64,000 bases of DNA from CG2-30-51-40 sp041753575 (GTDB lineage Bacteria; Desulfobacterota; DSM-4660; Desulfatiglandales; Desulfatiglandaceae): assembly GCA_041753575.1 (NCBI GenBank), contig JBGSUA010000214.1:1-64000 (forward strand). Reading direction: 5' to 3'. Both the position numbers and the translations under genes were made by a program. This document shows, piece by piece, positions 1-9,195 of this stretch; position 1 is the first letter of the stretch; the number at the start of each line of letters is the position of its first letter. Below the pieces are notes generated by a model, which saw only the letters and a list, made by a program, of their open reading frames with translations, had not been told where the DNA came from and searched no databases.

Positions 1-140
1 GTCTCCTTTTTTTCAAGTCCACCACCTCGCTTACGCTGAGATAAAAAATCACACCATAGCCTTTTCTCTCAGCAACTCCACCTCCAAAGTGGCTCAATTC
101 TTAACGACCATTTTTGGCTCAATTTATCACGACCAGGAAC
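1..140. mobile_element. Probable terminus of an IS21-like insertion sequence
   Basis: The first 140 bases have no open frame that I recognise. They carry two copies of a motif reading GGCTCAATT..ACGACCA, at about 91-110 and 116-135, about 25 bases apart. Tandem terminal repeats of this kind are typical of IS21-family ends. The methyltransferase frame that follows begins abruptly right after the second copy, so the element seems to have inserted into that gene. The transposase genes would lie to the left of the window. Assignment to IS21 is from memory of the end pattern and is not proven. Confidence 0.5.
89..135. repeat. Two direct repeats, period about 25 bases
   Basis: GTGGCTCAATTCTTAACGAC (from 89) and TGGCTCAATTTATCACGACC (from 115) are near-identical and in the same orientation. 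They probably are transposase-binding sites at the end of an insertion element. Confidence 0.7.
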
Positions 141-144
141 AGAA

Positions 145-771
145 GTGCCCGAGCGGCTTAATCTTGGGTTCGGCTTTATCTATTACGGCCTGGTAAGGGC
201 TATTCGACCGAAGCATGTGCTTGTGGTGGGCTCAGGTTTCGGGTTCAGCGTTGTTTGCCTTGGGCTGGGGCTGAAAGACAATGGTGAGGGAACTCTAACA
301 TTTATTGATCCTGGCTATGACGTCCTCAAAGACGGTCCCTGGAAGACGGTGGGAGGAAGGGGTTTATGGAGGGATTCGGAAGGGGTTGAAAGGCATTTTG
401 CTGGATTTGGGCTGGAATCTACAATAATGCACTACAAGCTTAGAAGTGAAGAGTTTTTTGCTAGATACAACGAATTCAAGATTCCGGGCATTGACCTCGG
501 TTTCGTGGACGGGAATCACTCCTTTGAACATGTCAAGCACGACTTTATTCAAGTCCTCAGACACTCCGCGAAGAATACATATATCCTGATGCACGACTCC
601 AATATTTATATAAGGGAGTTGATCCGGAACTCCGGGGTCAAGCGTTGGCTGAACATGATGAAGAAGGAAAAAGACTGCTTCGAACTGCTTGATCTCCCCT
701 TTTCATCAGGGGTGGCTATAATTCGTGTTCTGAAGGATAAATGTTCGGAATCGCTGAAATTATCGGAATAG
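145..771 (+). CDS. Class I SAM-dependent methyltransferase, 5' end probably truncated
   Basis: The 208-residue product is a Rossmann-fold methyltransferase of the Methyltransf_24 type. The SAM-binding glycine motif VVGSGFGFS lies at about residues 27-35, an acidic residue ends strand 2 (LTFIDPGYD), and a FVDGNHSFEHV segment near residue 120 matches motif IV of this family. GTG at 145 is only the first in-frame start; the frame is open upstream into the insertion-sequence end, and there is no good ribosome binding site. Relatives carry extra residues before the ERLNLGFGF segment, so the natural N-terminus was probably lost to the element. The substrate is unknown. The end overlaps the psd start by 31 bases. 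Confidence 0.7.
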   Translation: MPERLNLGFGFIYYGLVRAIRPKHVLVVGSGFGFSVVCLGLGLKDNGEGTLTFIDPGYDVLKDGPWKTVGGRGLWRDSEGVERHFAGFGLESTIMHYKLRSEEFFARYNEFKIPGIDLGFVDGNHSFEHVKHDFIQVLRHSAKNTYILMHDSNIYIRELIRNSGVKRWLNMMKKEKDCFELLDLPFSSGVAIIRVLKDKCSESLKLSE

Positions 772-1448
772 GATTGTTGATGGGGGGCTCTCTGGCTCTT
801 GGGGGATATCTCTTCTGGAGATATTTCTGGTTTTTTAGAAATCCAATAAGACAGATCCCACCGGGCGAAAACATAGTAAGTCCGGCAGACGGAACCGTGG
901 TCTATGCTATGAAGGTCGGCCCGGGAGATCCGGTTATTTCCATCAAGAAGGAGAGGAAGTTGAGCGTAAACGATATCGTTCGGGAGGATCTTCAAAGAAC
1001 AAGACTCCTTATGGGTATTTTTATGAGTCCGTTTAATGTTCATTACAACCGCTGTCCTGTAGGCGGTGCGGTGGAATTCATAAAACACCATGAACCCGTG
1101 TTCAAGAACTATCACATGCAATCCATGCACTGGCGCTCCGTCCTAAAAAAGATGCCGCTCTATGTCAACAGTGCGCACATTCTTGCCAACGAGCGCTCTG
1201 TTACCAAGATATCATCTCTTTTCAGGGGCAAAGGCATTTCTTGTTATGTGGTTCAGATAGCTGGTGGAAGCGTAAGCGGTATAGAGAGCTATGTCACCCC
1301 TGGGCAGGCGGTTGAAAGGGGGCGCATTTTCGGCATGATTCGTATCGGCTCTCAGGTTGATTTGGTTGTTACATGGGAAGAGTCAATGCAATTGATGGTG
1401 AAGGCAGGGGAAAAGGTCAGGGCTGGGGAGACGATCCTTGTCCAATAG
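741..1448 (+). CDS. psd: Phosphatidylserine decarboxylase proenzyme (short, Asd/Psd type)
   Basis: Decarboxylates phosphatidylserine (or a related serine phospholipid) to phosphatidylethanolamine. The 235-residue protein has an N-terminal membrane segment (about residues 5-30), then SPADG with the catalytic Asp50, a histidine in NVHYNR (His101), and the self-cleavage motif IGSQVD with Ser204, which becomes the pyruvoyl group after cleavage at Gly-Ser. Length and the short C-terminal alpha chain fit the compact archaeal/deltaproteobacterial form rather than the E. coli enzyme of about 320 residues. The 31-base overlap with the preceding methyltransferase suggests that the two were co-transcribed before the insertion. 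Confidence 0.88.
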   Translation: MFGIAEIIGIGLLMGGSLALGGYLFWRYFWFFRNPIRQIPPGENIVSPADGTVVYAMKVGPGDPVISIKKERKLSVNDIVREDLQRTRLLMGIFMSPFNVHYNRCPVGGAVEFIKHHEPVFKNYHMQSMHWRSVLKKMPLYVNSAHILANERSVTKISSLFRGKGISCYVVQIAGGSVSGIESYVTPGQAVERGRIFGMIRIGSQVDLVVTWEESMQLMVKAGEKVRAGETILVQ

Positions 1449-1496
1449 TCGGGTAACTGACGAGTTCACTAACCTTACTTTTTATGGAGGTCTAAT

Positions 1497-3956
1497 ATGA
1501 CTGAAATTGTTTCACGTGCCGATCTTCATGTCCATTCGTGCTTTTCAAAGAGGCCCTCAGAATGGATTCTAAGGAAGATCGGCTGTGCTGAGAGCTATAC
1601 TGATACCAGGGCCCTTTATGAATCCGCAAGAGAAAAGGGCATGACATTCTTTACAATCACCGATCACAACACGATTGAGGGATGCCTGGAACTAGCAGAC
1701 TTCAACAATGTTTTCCTAAGCGAGGAAATCACCACATACTTCCCTGAGGACGGTTGCAAGCTTCATGTCCTCGCCTATGATATAAATGAGGCCCAACATG
1801 AGGAGATATCCCGTCTGCGAAAAAGCGTCTTCGACCTAGTGGAATACTTGAGAAGCGAACGCGTAGTCCACGCCCTTGCCCATCCCCTTTTCAGCGTGAA
1901 CGACAAACTCACCATAAAGCACTTCGAAATCTGCCTTTTGCTCTTCAGGATATTCGAACTGAACGGCTCAAGGAATCCCCTTCAAAACGAGGTGCTTAAA
2001 GAGATTTTGACCAACCTTACTATTACAGACATCGAGCGGATATCAGATCGAACGGGAATCGCCCCTTTTGATGAAAGACCATGGGAGAAAAGCCTCATAG
2101 GAGGCTCCGACGACCACTCCTCTCTCAATATCGCGCGCAGCTATTGTGAGGTTGAGGAAGCCACGGATGTTAAGGGATTTCTGGGGATCATCAAGCACGG
2201 AGGCGCGATTATCAAGGGTGTTGCCTCCAGCCCCAGGACACTGGCTCACAATGTTTACGGCGTTGCGTATCAATTCTACAGGAGCAAGTTTGATCTTGAG
2301 CTTTTTGCGGGCAGCGAGCCGCTCCTTCGCTTTGTTCATCGCGCCCTCACCGGCAAGTGCGCTCAATCGGATAACGGATTTATGGGTAAGATCCGTAATG
2401 CTATTGGATCAAGGAGGTTGCATCACAGCGGCGATCAACTGCGAATACAAGACCTTCTTCTTGCCGGAGCCGCCGGAGTAATCGAAAGCAATCCCGACAT
2501 GAAGGGTCTTTTGTCTTCAGGCAGGGGTTCATTTGACGGGCTCGAAGACACGTGGTTCTCTTTTGTCAATGAAGCCTTCAACGCGGCAATGGCACGACTG
2601 GTTGATTCGATACTGACAAGTCTTCCCAGAGCCAATCTCTTTGATGCGTTTCAGACCATGGGTTCTGCCGCTGCTCTTTATACCATGCTTTCCCCATATT
2701 TCGTTTCCTATTCCATGTTCGCCTCCGACAAAAGCCTTTGCCTCAATCTCCTGAGACAGTTCAACAGAATCCCTGCGGCTGACCAGGCAAAAGGAACAAA
2801 ACTTGCTCACTTCACCGACACCTTCAAAGATATCAACGGCGTGGCCTTGACCCTTCGCCAGCATGCAGCCCTTGCAATGACGGAGAAGAACAGTCAGGTG
2901 ATAATATCTTGTGGGCCGGGGACCTCTGAACCTGGAGTAAAAAACTTCGATCCGGTAGGTTCTTTTGATATCCCTGAGTATCCGCAGTTGAAACTGTATT
3001 ATCCGCCTCTCCTTGAAGTCCTCAATTACTGCTATGAGGAAGGATTTACCAACATCCATTCCGCAACCCCCGGTCCTGTAGGGCTAGTGGCTTTGGCGGT
3101 CGCCCGCATCCTCAAAATTCCAATATGTGGAACATATCATACGGCTGTGCCCCAGTACGCGGCCGCACTAACCGAAGACCTAGCCATGGGTGACCTGATG
3201 TGGAAATTCATGGTCTGGTATTATGGCCAGATGGATCTTATATACGTTCCCTCCAGGGCTACTGGAGAGGAGCTGATAAAGAGAGGCATAAGGCGGGACA
3301 AGATAAGTGTTTATCCCCGGGGGATAGACATAGAGACATTTCACCCGTCGAAGCGCAACGGTATATTCAAGAAGCGCTATGGGATAGATGAAAATGCCGT
3401 AAAGCTATTGTATGTTGGAAGGGTTTCGAAGGAAAAGGATTTACCTTTACTTGTGGAACTCATGAAAAGGCTGAGCAAAATAAGAAATGGCGTACACCTG
3501 GTCGTGGTGGGCGATGGGCCGTATCTGGCAGAAATGAAAATGACAATGAAGGGCCTTCCGGTAACCTTCACAGGCTTTCTCTTTGATCTTGACCTTGCCG
3601 AGGTTTATGCATCGAGCCATATCTTTGTATTCCCGTCAACCACAGACACGTTCGGAAATGTTGTCCTAGAGGCCCAGGCCTCGGGTCTGCCTGTTGTCGT
3701 AAGCGATAAAGGGGGGCCGCAGGAGAACATAATCCTGGGAAAGACGGGCTTTGTGTTCCCGTCCGGAGATGTAGGAACTTGCCTTGATGCAATCCTTCAG
3801 CTAATTGACAATCCCTCCCGCCTCAGAGAGATGGGGATGGATGCCAGATCCTACATGGAGGGCAGGTCCTTTAAATCCGCCTACCGGAAGCTATGGGACA
3901 GCTATTTCAAAATCAAGACCGACACAAGATACGACGACCTCAAAAAAGCCGCTTGA
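1497..3956 (+). CDS. PHP phosphoesterase / GT4 glycosyltransferase fusion
   Basis: The 819-residue protein joins two enzymes. Residues 1-240 are a PHP domain with metal motifs DLHVHS (His11, His13), TDHNT (Asp56-His57), AHP near 128 and GGSDDHSS. A linker follows. From about 440 a GT-B glycosyltransferase begins (NIHSATPGPVG, GTYHTAVPQYA). Its C-terminal nucleotide-sugar half has VVGDGP and a TFGNVVLEAQASGLPVV segment carrying the E-x7-E motif. GT4 members often build phosphatidylinositol-mannoside or glycolipid head groups, so with psd just upstream a role in lipid or envelope glycosylation is inferred. The PHP half might remove a phosphate from the product or an inhibitor. ATG at 1497 is preceded by GGAGG. 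Confidence 0.85.
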   Translation: MTEIVSRADLHVHSCFSKRPSEWILRKIGCAESYTDTRALYESAREKGMTFFTITDHNTIEGCLELADFNNVFLSEEITTYFPEDGCKLHVLAYDINEAQHEEISRLRKSVFDLVEYLRSERVVHALAHPLFSVNDKLTIKHFEICLLLFRIFELNGSRNPLQNEVLKEILTNLTITDIERISDRTGIAPFDERPWEKSLIGGSDDHSSLNIARSYCEVEEATDVKGFLGIIKHGGAIIKGVASSPRTLAHNVYGVAYQFYRSKFDLELFAGSEPLLRFVHRALTGKCAQSDNGFMGKIRNAIGSRRLHHSGDQLRIQDLLLAGAAGVIESNPDMKGLLSSGRGSFDGLEDTWFSFVNEAFNAAMARLVDSILTSLPRANLFDAFQTMGSAAALYTMLSPYFVSYSMFASDKSLCLNLLRQFNRIPAADQAKGTKLAHFTDTFKDINGVALTLRQHAALAMTEKNSQVIISCGPGTSEPGVKNFDPVGSFDIPEYPQLKLYYPPLLEVLNYCYEEGFTNIHSATPGPVGLVALAVARILKIPICGTYHTAVPQYAAALTEDLAMGDLMWKFMVWYYGQMDLIYVPSRATGEELIKRGIRRDKISVYPRGIDIETFHPSKRNGIFKKRYGIDENAVKLLYVGRVSKEKDLPLLVELMKRLSKIRNGVHLVVVGDGPYLAEMKMTMKGLPVTFTGFLFDLDLAEVYASSHIFVFPSTTDTFGNVVLEAQASGLPVVVSDKGGPQENIILGKTGFVFPSGDVGTCLDAILQLIDNPSRLREMGMDARSYMEGRSFKSAYRKLWDSYFKIKTDTRYDDLKKAA

Positions 3957-3965
3957 GGATGGTCA

Positions 3966-4142
3966 CTATAAGAACATTTTCAGAAACCGCCTTGTAAAGA
4001 GACATCCTATCAGCACAAAAAGGATCCCGATGCTCATGGTTTGGGCAATCATGGCCACGCCCGTGATTGATCCGGGCCCAGCGAATCCCTTTTCAGCTAT
4101 AGGATACTGACCTGCATCCTTAAGGGCACGCTTCTTGCTCAG
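3966..4142 (-). CDS. Small single-span membrane protein, 58 residues, probable CTG start
   Basis: The reverse strand has a perfect AGGAGG (4149-4154) six bases before CTG at 4140-4142. An in-frame TAG lies just upstream of that site, and the frame then stays open for 58 codons to TAG at 3966-3968. No ATG, GTG or TTG lies near the site, so CTG is the likely start. The product begins SKKRALKDAGQYPIAEKGF and then has one hydrophobic span (SIGILFVLIGCLF, about residues 37-49) followed by a basic end (TRRFLKMFL), suggesting an N-out, C-in inner-membrane peptide. It lies 70 bases after the acyltransferase gene on the same strand. I do not recognise a family. Confidence 0.55.
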   Translation of the reverse strand: MSKKRALKDAGQYPIAEKGFAGPGSITGVAMIAQTMSIGILFVLIGCLFTRRFLKMFL

Positions 4143-4212
4143 CCTAAACCTCCTGTTCTATGACTTCTGAAAATAGGCCGCTGACTTCTTATGTTGGGGG
4201 ACTATTGATAAT

Positions 4213-6051
4213 CTAAGCCGCCAATCTAAGCGTGTGGTTTCCTTCCTGCTGGAACTTCCTGTACATATTGAAGGCGGATTTGCCCATATATCGTTCCAGG
4301 ACCTTTGAATCCGCGGAGGCCAAATCCACTATTATGAGCCCGTCTATTACGTTTCCTAAGGATGGATCAACGCTCAGAGAAAGGATTCTGCCCCCGAGCT
4401 TGATGTAGTGCTTCAGCAGGATAGGTAATCCCTTCCGATCATTCTCCATCTCGGAGACCCAAGATGAAATCTCTTCAATATCGTTTGAGGAGAATCGCGA
4501 TATGTCTCTGTCAAGGTGCCGAAATCCCTTGCTCTTGAAAGGACGCCTTGGGCGCACCATACCCGAGAGTGGATGAAATGAGCAATTGAGCTCCAGGAAC
4601 CTGGCTATGAGATGCTTCGAGCAGGCCAGATAACTGTCTGATATGCTGACGGGGCCGAACAATGTTTTGTAATGAGGATGAAAGGATATGAACTGCCCTA
4701 TGCCCTTCCATAATAAGAACAGGGCGGATGGACTCCTCTGATATTCAGGCCGGATGAAACTTCGGCCCAATTCAAGCGCTGGCCCGATTCGCTCGACAAA
4801 CTCCTCTGGGTAGCAAAAAAGGGTGCTGGTATAGAGGCCACGCACGCCATATCTGGGGAGCAATACATCTGTAGGTCCAAGTCTGTAAGCCCCTACGATC
4901 TCCTTCTTTTCATGATTGAATAGAACAAGATGGAGGTAGGTTTGATCGAACCTATCTAAATCCAGAGCCTTTCCGGTTCCTTCACCGGCAGCCCTGAAAC
5001 TTATTTCCCGAAGGCGGCCTATCTCATTAAGGCATCGGGGGATCAAGGCCGCATTGGCTACAAAGACCTGCATTGCGCTACTCTGCAAAAGCATATTCTG
5101 CAAAGGCAGATTCTGAAGCTCCCTGACAATGGATTCATTCTCAAACCGAAATGGCAAGGGAGTTTGCCTCTCCAACGGGTCACAAGTGCAGCCGCACGGC
5201 CGGGTAGGTGCTGATACGATCCCAAGGCCAAGAATATAGGTCCTGAATCGCAGATAGTTGGTCAATTCATAAGGATCTTGCATGGATGCCATTTTCCTGT
5301 AAGGTATCGGCCTTCCGATCTTTAATACCGGCAATCTTCTATGCTCCTTAATTAGTTCCCTTGGAAGCATGGCGGTTCTCAGGCGGGGATGAATGAGGCC
5401 GGCTATCTGGAAGAAGTTGCTGTTGCGCCCTGCGAAATAGGCAGGGACAACAGGCGATCGGCTCAAATGAACCATCCTTGCCACGGATGAATTCCACACC
5501 GGGTCCTGTATCCTTCTCTTGCTGACGTGCAGGTGCGAGACCTCACCGGCAGGAAAAACTCCCAGAAGGCCTCCTCCCTTAAGCCATTTCACTGCCTGCA
5601 TCATGGGACTGAAATTTCTCTTTCTTCTTTCATTTCCGGAAAAGAGGTCAACCGGAATCAGAAATGGTCTAAGCTCGGTGACAGACCAGAGCATGTTGTT
5701 AGCCAGTATCCTGAAATCGCGTCTGACCTTTGACAGCACGCTGATCAGTATAAGGCCGTCTATGCCTCCGAATGGATGGTTTGCCGTCAGGAGGCAAGGA
5801 CCTTCTTTGGGTATGTTGTTCAAGGCATCCGGCTCAACCTGATAAGAACAGTTGAGCATGGCGAGGGTCTTTTCAGAGAATAGGAATTCATCGGAGCAGG
5901 TTTGAATATTTTTATATAATGATTTCAAGCGAGTTATGGCAAGCAACCGCTCCAGCATAGATATCATGATTCGAGAGGCCGATGCAGCAAAAGGGCTCTT
6001 GGCATGTGGTCTTCTAAACGAAATGGAGATACTTTCCCTTAATTCTTCCAT
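4213..6051 (-). CDS. Bifunctional O-acyltransferase / GNAT N-acyltransferase (OlsF-like)
   Basis: The 612-residue protein starts with a PlsC/LPLAT acyltransferase: motif NHPFGGIDG at residues 91-99 (catalytic His92 and Asp98), FPAGEVS at about 166-172 as block III, and VVPAYFAGR as block IV. From about 350 a hemolysin/OlsB-type GNAT domain follows (LREISFRAAGEGTG, then an EIVGAYRLG strand, then RSFIRPEYQRS, and LFGPVSIS). The same architecture is known from OlsF, which makes ornithine lipids in two acylation steps. Production of an aminolipid is therefore the best guess, but the amino acid acceptor cannot be read from sequence. Being on the strand opposite psd and the glycosyltransferase, it is a separate unit. 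Confidence 0.75.
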   Translation of the reverse strand: MEELRESISISFRRPHAKSPFAASASRIMISMLERLLAITRLKSLYKNIQTCSDEFLFSEKTLAMLNCSYQVEPDALNNIPKEGPCLLTANHPFGGIDGLILISVLSKVRRDFRILANNMLWSVTELRPFLIPVDLFSGNERRKRNFSPMMQAVKWLKGGGLLGVFPAGEVSHLHVSKRRIQDPVWNSSVARMVHLSRSPVVPAYFAGRNSNFFQIAGLIHPRLRTAMLPRELIKEHRRLPVLKIGRPIPYRKMASMQDPYELTNYLRFRTYILGLGIVSAPTRPCGCTCDPLERQTPLPFRFENESIVRELQNLPLQNMLLQSSAMQVFVANAALIPRCLNEIGRLREISFRAAGEGTGKALDLDRFDQTYLHLVLFNHEKKEIVGAYRLGPTDVLLPRYGVRGLYTSTLFCYPEEFVERIGPALELGRSFIRPEYQRSPSALFLLWKGIGQFISFHPHYKTLFGPVSISDSYLACSKHLIARFLELNCSFHPLSGMVRPRRPFKSKGFRHLDRDISRFSSNDIEEISSWVSEMENDRKGLPILLKHYIKLGGRILSLSVDPSLGNVIDGLIIVDLASADSKVLERYMGKSAFNMYRKFQQEGNHTLRLAA

Positions 6052-6325
6052 ATTTTTCCCTCCAGGGCGATTCAGTTCAATTAAGCCTCTGCTGGCGGAC
6101 TATCAGGGCTTCTGAATGGACCGCTGCACGATGAGTCTTAAGAATGAGGGCTCGCTGTTAGAAACGCATTACGCTGATAATAGATGCCTGTGACGATCTC
6201 TGCAGAGATAAGAGGAGAGGAAAATGAATACGCTGGAATGAAGCGTATCTCATCAACAAGAGGAAAGATTTAGGCTTTCCGATGGATTAGGGGAAAGCTA
6301 TTGGTGCATGGAAGGGGACTACCTT

Positions 6326-7627
6326 TTAAAGAAGTCTTGCGCCCAGTTCTGCCACGCCTGACCTTTCCCCTTTGGAAAGTGTTACGTGCCCGGTGATGCT
6401 CTCACCCTTGAATCGCTCAACAAGATAGGTAAGTCCGTTACTGCTTGCGTCAAGGTAGGGGTGGTCTATCTGATCAGGATCGCCGGTAAAGATGATCTTT
6501 GTCTCCTCGCCGACCCTTGTGACAAGGGTCTTGATCATATTGGGTGTTAAATTCTGGGCCTCGTCGCAGAGTATGAACTGATTGGGGATGCTCCTTCCTC
6601 TGATGTAAGTGAGAGTCTCCATCTCAAGAAGACCTCTTTCAGTCAATTCGCTCATGATGTGGGAACAGTCTTCAGTTCCCTGGAAGAGGTGTTCAAGATT
6701 GTCGAATATGGGTTGCATCCACGGTCTTAATTTTTCATCCTTAGATCCTGGCAGATAGCCAAGATCCTCTCCCATCGGAACTAATGGACGCATAATCAGA
6801 AACCTGCGGTATGCCCTTTCCTGAACGACCTTCTCAAGACCAGCGGCAAGGGCGAGAAGGGTCTTGCCGGTTCCGGCCCCCCCCACCAGGGTGACCACCT
6901 GGACGGAATCATCCATGAGCAGATCAAAGGCGAATTTCTGCTCTTTGTTGCGGGCCGTTATGCCCCAATTGGGCTTATCCCCGTAATTCAACGGCAATAA
7001 TCTACCCGGCTGATACCTGGCCAGCGCTGACTGGGAGCCGTTGGAAGGATTCTTCAAGATACAGAATTCATTGGGATTAGGTTCAGGTGCCGGCTCCCAC
7101 GCAACCCAGCGCTTCTTGAAAAAGGCGTCGAATTCTTCGTGAGACAGGTAAATGTCTCTATATCCTTTATAGAGGTTGCCGCAGTCAACCTTGTCCGTCC
7201 TGTAGTCCTCTGCTGCAATACCCATTACATCGGCCTTGATGCGCAGATTGAGATCTTTTGACACCAGAATCACTCTGAGACCGTCCTGTTGAATCAGGTT
7301 GAGTGCCAGGCACAAGATTCTGTTATCATATTTCTTTGGGTCAAGCCCCTTCGGGAACTCAACCAACTCGTCGTGATTCAATTCGACCCTCAGACTGCCT
7401 CCACCCGGCAGGGTCACTCCTCTTGAAAGATGACCCTGCCCGCGGAGTGCATCAATTTCACGCGAGAAAAATCTGGCATTACGCCCAATTTCATCCTGCC
7501 TTCTCTTCTGATCATCAATCTCTTCTATTACTGCCAGAGGTATTACAATGTCGTTTTCCTGGAAATTGAGATAGGCGGTCGGATCATGCAATAGAACATT
7601 GGTGTCAAGCACATAGGTCTTGTCCAT
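6326..7627 (-). CDS. PIN domain-PhoH family ATPase
   Basis: The 433-residue protein has an N-terminal PIN nuclease domain (DTNVLLHDP at 8-16, acidic residues near EEID and SKDLN) followed by a PhoH ATPase. The Walker A motif GGAGTGKT is at 249-256, MRPLVPMGEDLGYLPG is diagnostic for the family, and the Walker B/Q region reads CDEAQNLTP...FTGDPDQID. Such PhoH2/YlaK-type proteins couple an RNA helicase-like ATPase to a ribonuclease and are thought to act in RNA turnover. The start has AAGGAGA seven bases upstream. It appears monocistronic, with 274 bases to the next gene downstream. Confidence 0.9.
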   Translation of the reverse strand: MDKTYVLDTNVLLHDPTAYLNFQENDIVIPLAVIEEIDDQKRRQDEIGRNARFFSREIDALRGQGHLSRGVTLPGGGSLRVELNHDELVEFPKGLDPKKYDNRILCLALNLIQQDGLRVILVSKDLNLRIKADVMGIAAEDYRTDKVDCGNLYKGYRDIYLSHEEFDAFFKKRWVAWEPAPEPNPNEFCILKNPSNGSQSALARYQPGRLLPLNYGDKPNWGITARNKEQKFAFDLLMDDSVQVVTLVGGAGTGKTLLALAAGLEKVVQERAYRRFLIMRPLVPMGEDLGYLPGSKDEKLRPWMQPIFDNLEHLFQGTEDCSHIMSELTERGLLEMETLTYIRGRSIPNQFILCDEAQNLTPNMIKTLVTRVGEETKIIFTGDPDQIDHPYLDASSNGLTYLVERFKGESITGHVTLSKGERSGVAELGARLL

Positions 7628-7919
7628 AGGGTATCTCCTTTAGTTGATGGTTTTGTAAGAGGGGTTGCTGCCCGGCAGGTTTGGCAGGGCTGAACGGCTG
7701 ACAAAAGGAGGTAAAGCCTGGTTAAGCTCAAAAAATCCAAGATGTTAAGCTCTAAGATAAAGCATGATCGGAAAGCAGCCTCCCTAATGATTGCCTGACG
7801 TTCTCAGTGGGTGAGATATATAGGAGGGCTGAGCCCCCCGAGAGTGGCATCTATTTCATGCCGGCATTCCTAAGTATAAATGATGTCTGATCATATTCAG
7901 TAATCTTGAGTTCAAGCCA

Positions 7920-8234
7920 TTACAGCCATGAGCCATAGCTGTAGCAAAGGACTGAAAGATTCGAGCTAAAGATGTTAAATGTGTAGGCACCCATCTTTGT
8001 GCCCACTCCCTGGCCGGATATGTGCATGCGCTTAAGAGGATACAGGAGTTGCTCGATTGTAGTATCTGCATAAGATGCGTCTGGGCGCTGGCTGCCAATG
8101 GCTATATCGCCGGTATTGTGATCAGGAAAGGTAGGTATGAGGGTGTACCCGTGGGGCTTTGCAAACTCCATAGTCACCCTGAGAGCATCGTTGAAGGCTC
8201 GGAAGAAGTTTAAAAGGTCCTCCCCGTCTGTCAT
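7920..8234 (-). pseudogene. Alkaline phosphatase fragment (C-terminal part)
   Basis: The 104-codon frame contains ALRVTMEFAKPHGYTLIPTF followed by DHNTGDIAIGS, the Asp-His-(Asn/Glu)-Thr-Gly metal-ligand segment of PhoA-type phosphatases, and ADTTIEQLLYPLKRM. The intact enzyme at 53352-54968 has the matching block GDHETGGMTVGH. The nucleophile half with the DSA motif is absent upstream, and the C-terminus does not look native, so this is a remnant. It lies in an island with other broken genes. The 292 bases between it and the phoH-like gene show nothing recognisable. Confidence 0.65.
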
Positions 8235-8735
8235 TCTTTTCCCCTTTCATTCCTGGTTTTTTGACGGCTGCAAACTGGAAACCCCAAAGACCGCAAGCCT
8301 TTGCCGTTCTGCAGCCATGGTGAATACTGCCAGAATAATTGGATCAAGACTGGTAAAAAGAGTTCCAAAATCTTCCTGTTCGGACTCTTCAGAATTGCAT
8401 GGTGCAGACGGCTGGTTAGGGGCTTATTACGGGACGGAAAGAAAAAGGTCAGAGTGCGGTGAGGACTTCGGGTTTCATCTGAGATGATAATTGAGGGAGT
8501 GTCAACCGGTTCATGTTTATCTGGGTATTCGACACAGCGAATTGGGCAAAGGGGCGAAGCCTGAGAAAAATGCCTGTGAGAGCATAGGAGGGGCTATTCA
8601 GCCGCCGTAAATATTGATTGGTATCTTGGGGGATTGGTTTTCTTGGGGTGATAGTGGGATCGCCTTGTAGGGGCGCTCTTGGTTTCAGCCGTTTCGTAAA
8701 AGGGGTCGGTCTTAGAGGCAAGGGCAAACCAAAAA
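8235..8735. other. Non-coding or degraded stretch between two gene remnants
   Basis: Frames here are short and none gave a recognisable protein. It lies between the alkaline phosphatase fragment and the transposase remnant and probably is decayed mobile or phosphatase sequence. Confidence 0.4.
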
Positions 8736-9185
8736 TTATACAGGCATCAGCACGTTTCTGCCACAAAGGATAAACAGCTCATAGGCATCAAAGATGGCGT
8801 AGCGACCTTGATCAAAGACGATAAGTTTGCTCCCGTTTTCCTGCTTTACCTTCTGGCGGAACCTTCTTATTCCGGTTTCCTCCCCGTCGCCTTCCCGTTT
8901 GTCCTGTATGTCCATCCATGTCCCGTAGTAAGGGCCATGGTGATAAGGGTAAGGTAGACATGGGAGCGGAAGGCAGAGGCACTGTTCTTCGGGGCTCTTT
9001 CTATGAACCAGCCCTGCTTGGCCTCCCGGAACAGTCCGTTTTCAATAGTGCTCCTGGCATCATAGGCATTGAGGCTTTTCTACAGAAGAGTTTGTAAGGA
9101 TCACCAGGGTGTCACTGCCGGGGTTGTTTACCTTGTAAGGATCATCGAGGACAACAACGGCGTTTATAGGATTGGGATGAAAATC
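8736..9185 (-). pseudogene. Degraded DDE transposase (IS4/IS1634-like), C-terminal half
   Basis: Reading the reverse strand across at least two frameshifts gives NPINAVVVLDDPYKVNNPGS, VILTNS, then YDARSTIENGLFREAKQGW and FRSHVYLTLITMALT, then a last frame ending in YGTWMDIQDKREGDGEETGI and a stop at 8736-8738. The Y..R..IEN.LFRE.KQGW block is the conserved C-terminal DDE (Y-R-E/K) signature of this transposase group. The N-terminal half is missing and the frame breaks show that it is dead. Its 5' end abuts the shortened vapC gene. Confidence 0.7.
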
Positions 9186-9195
9186 GGCTCTGTTT

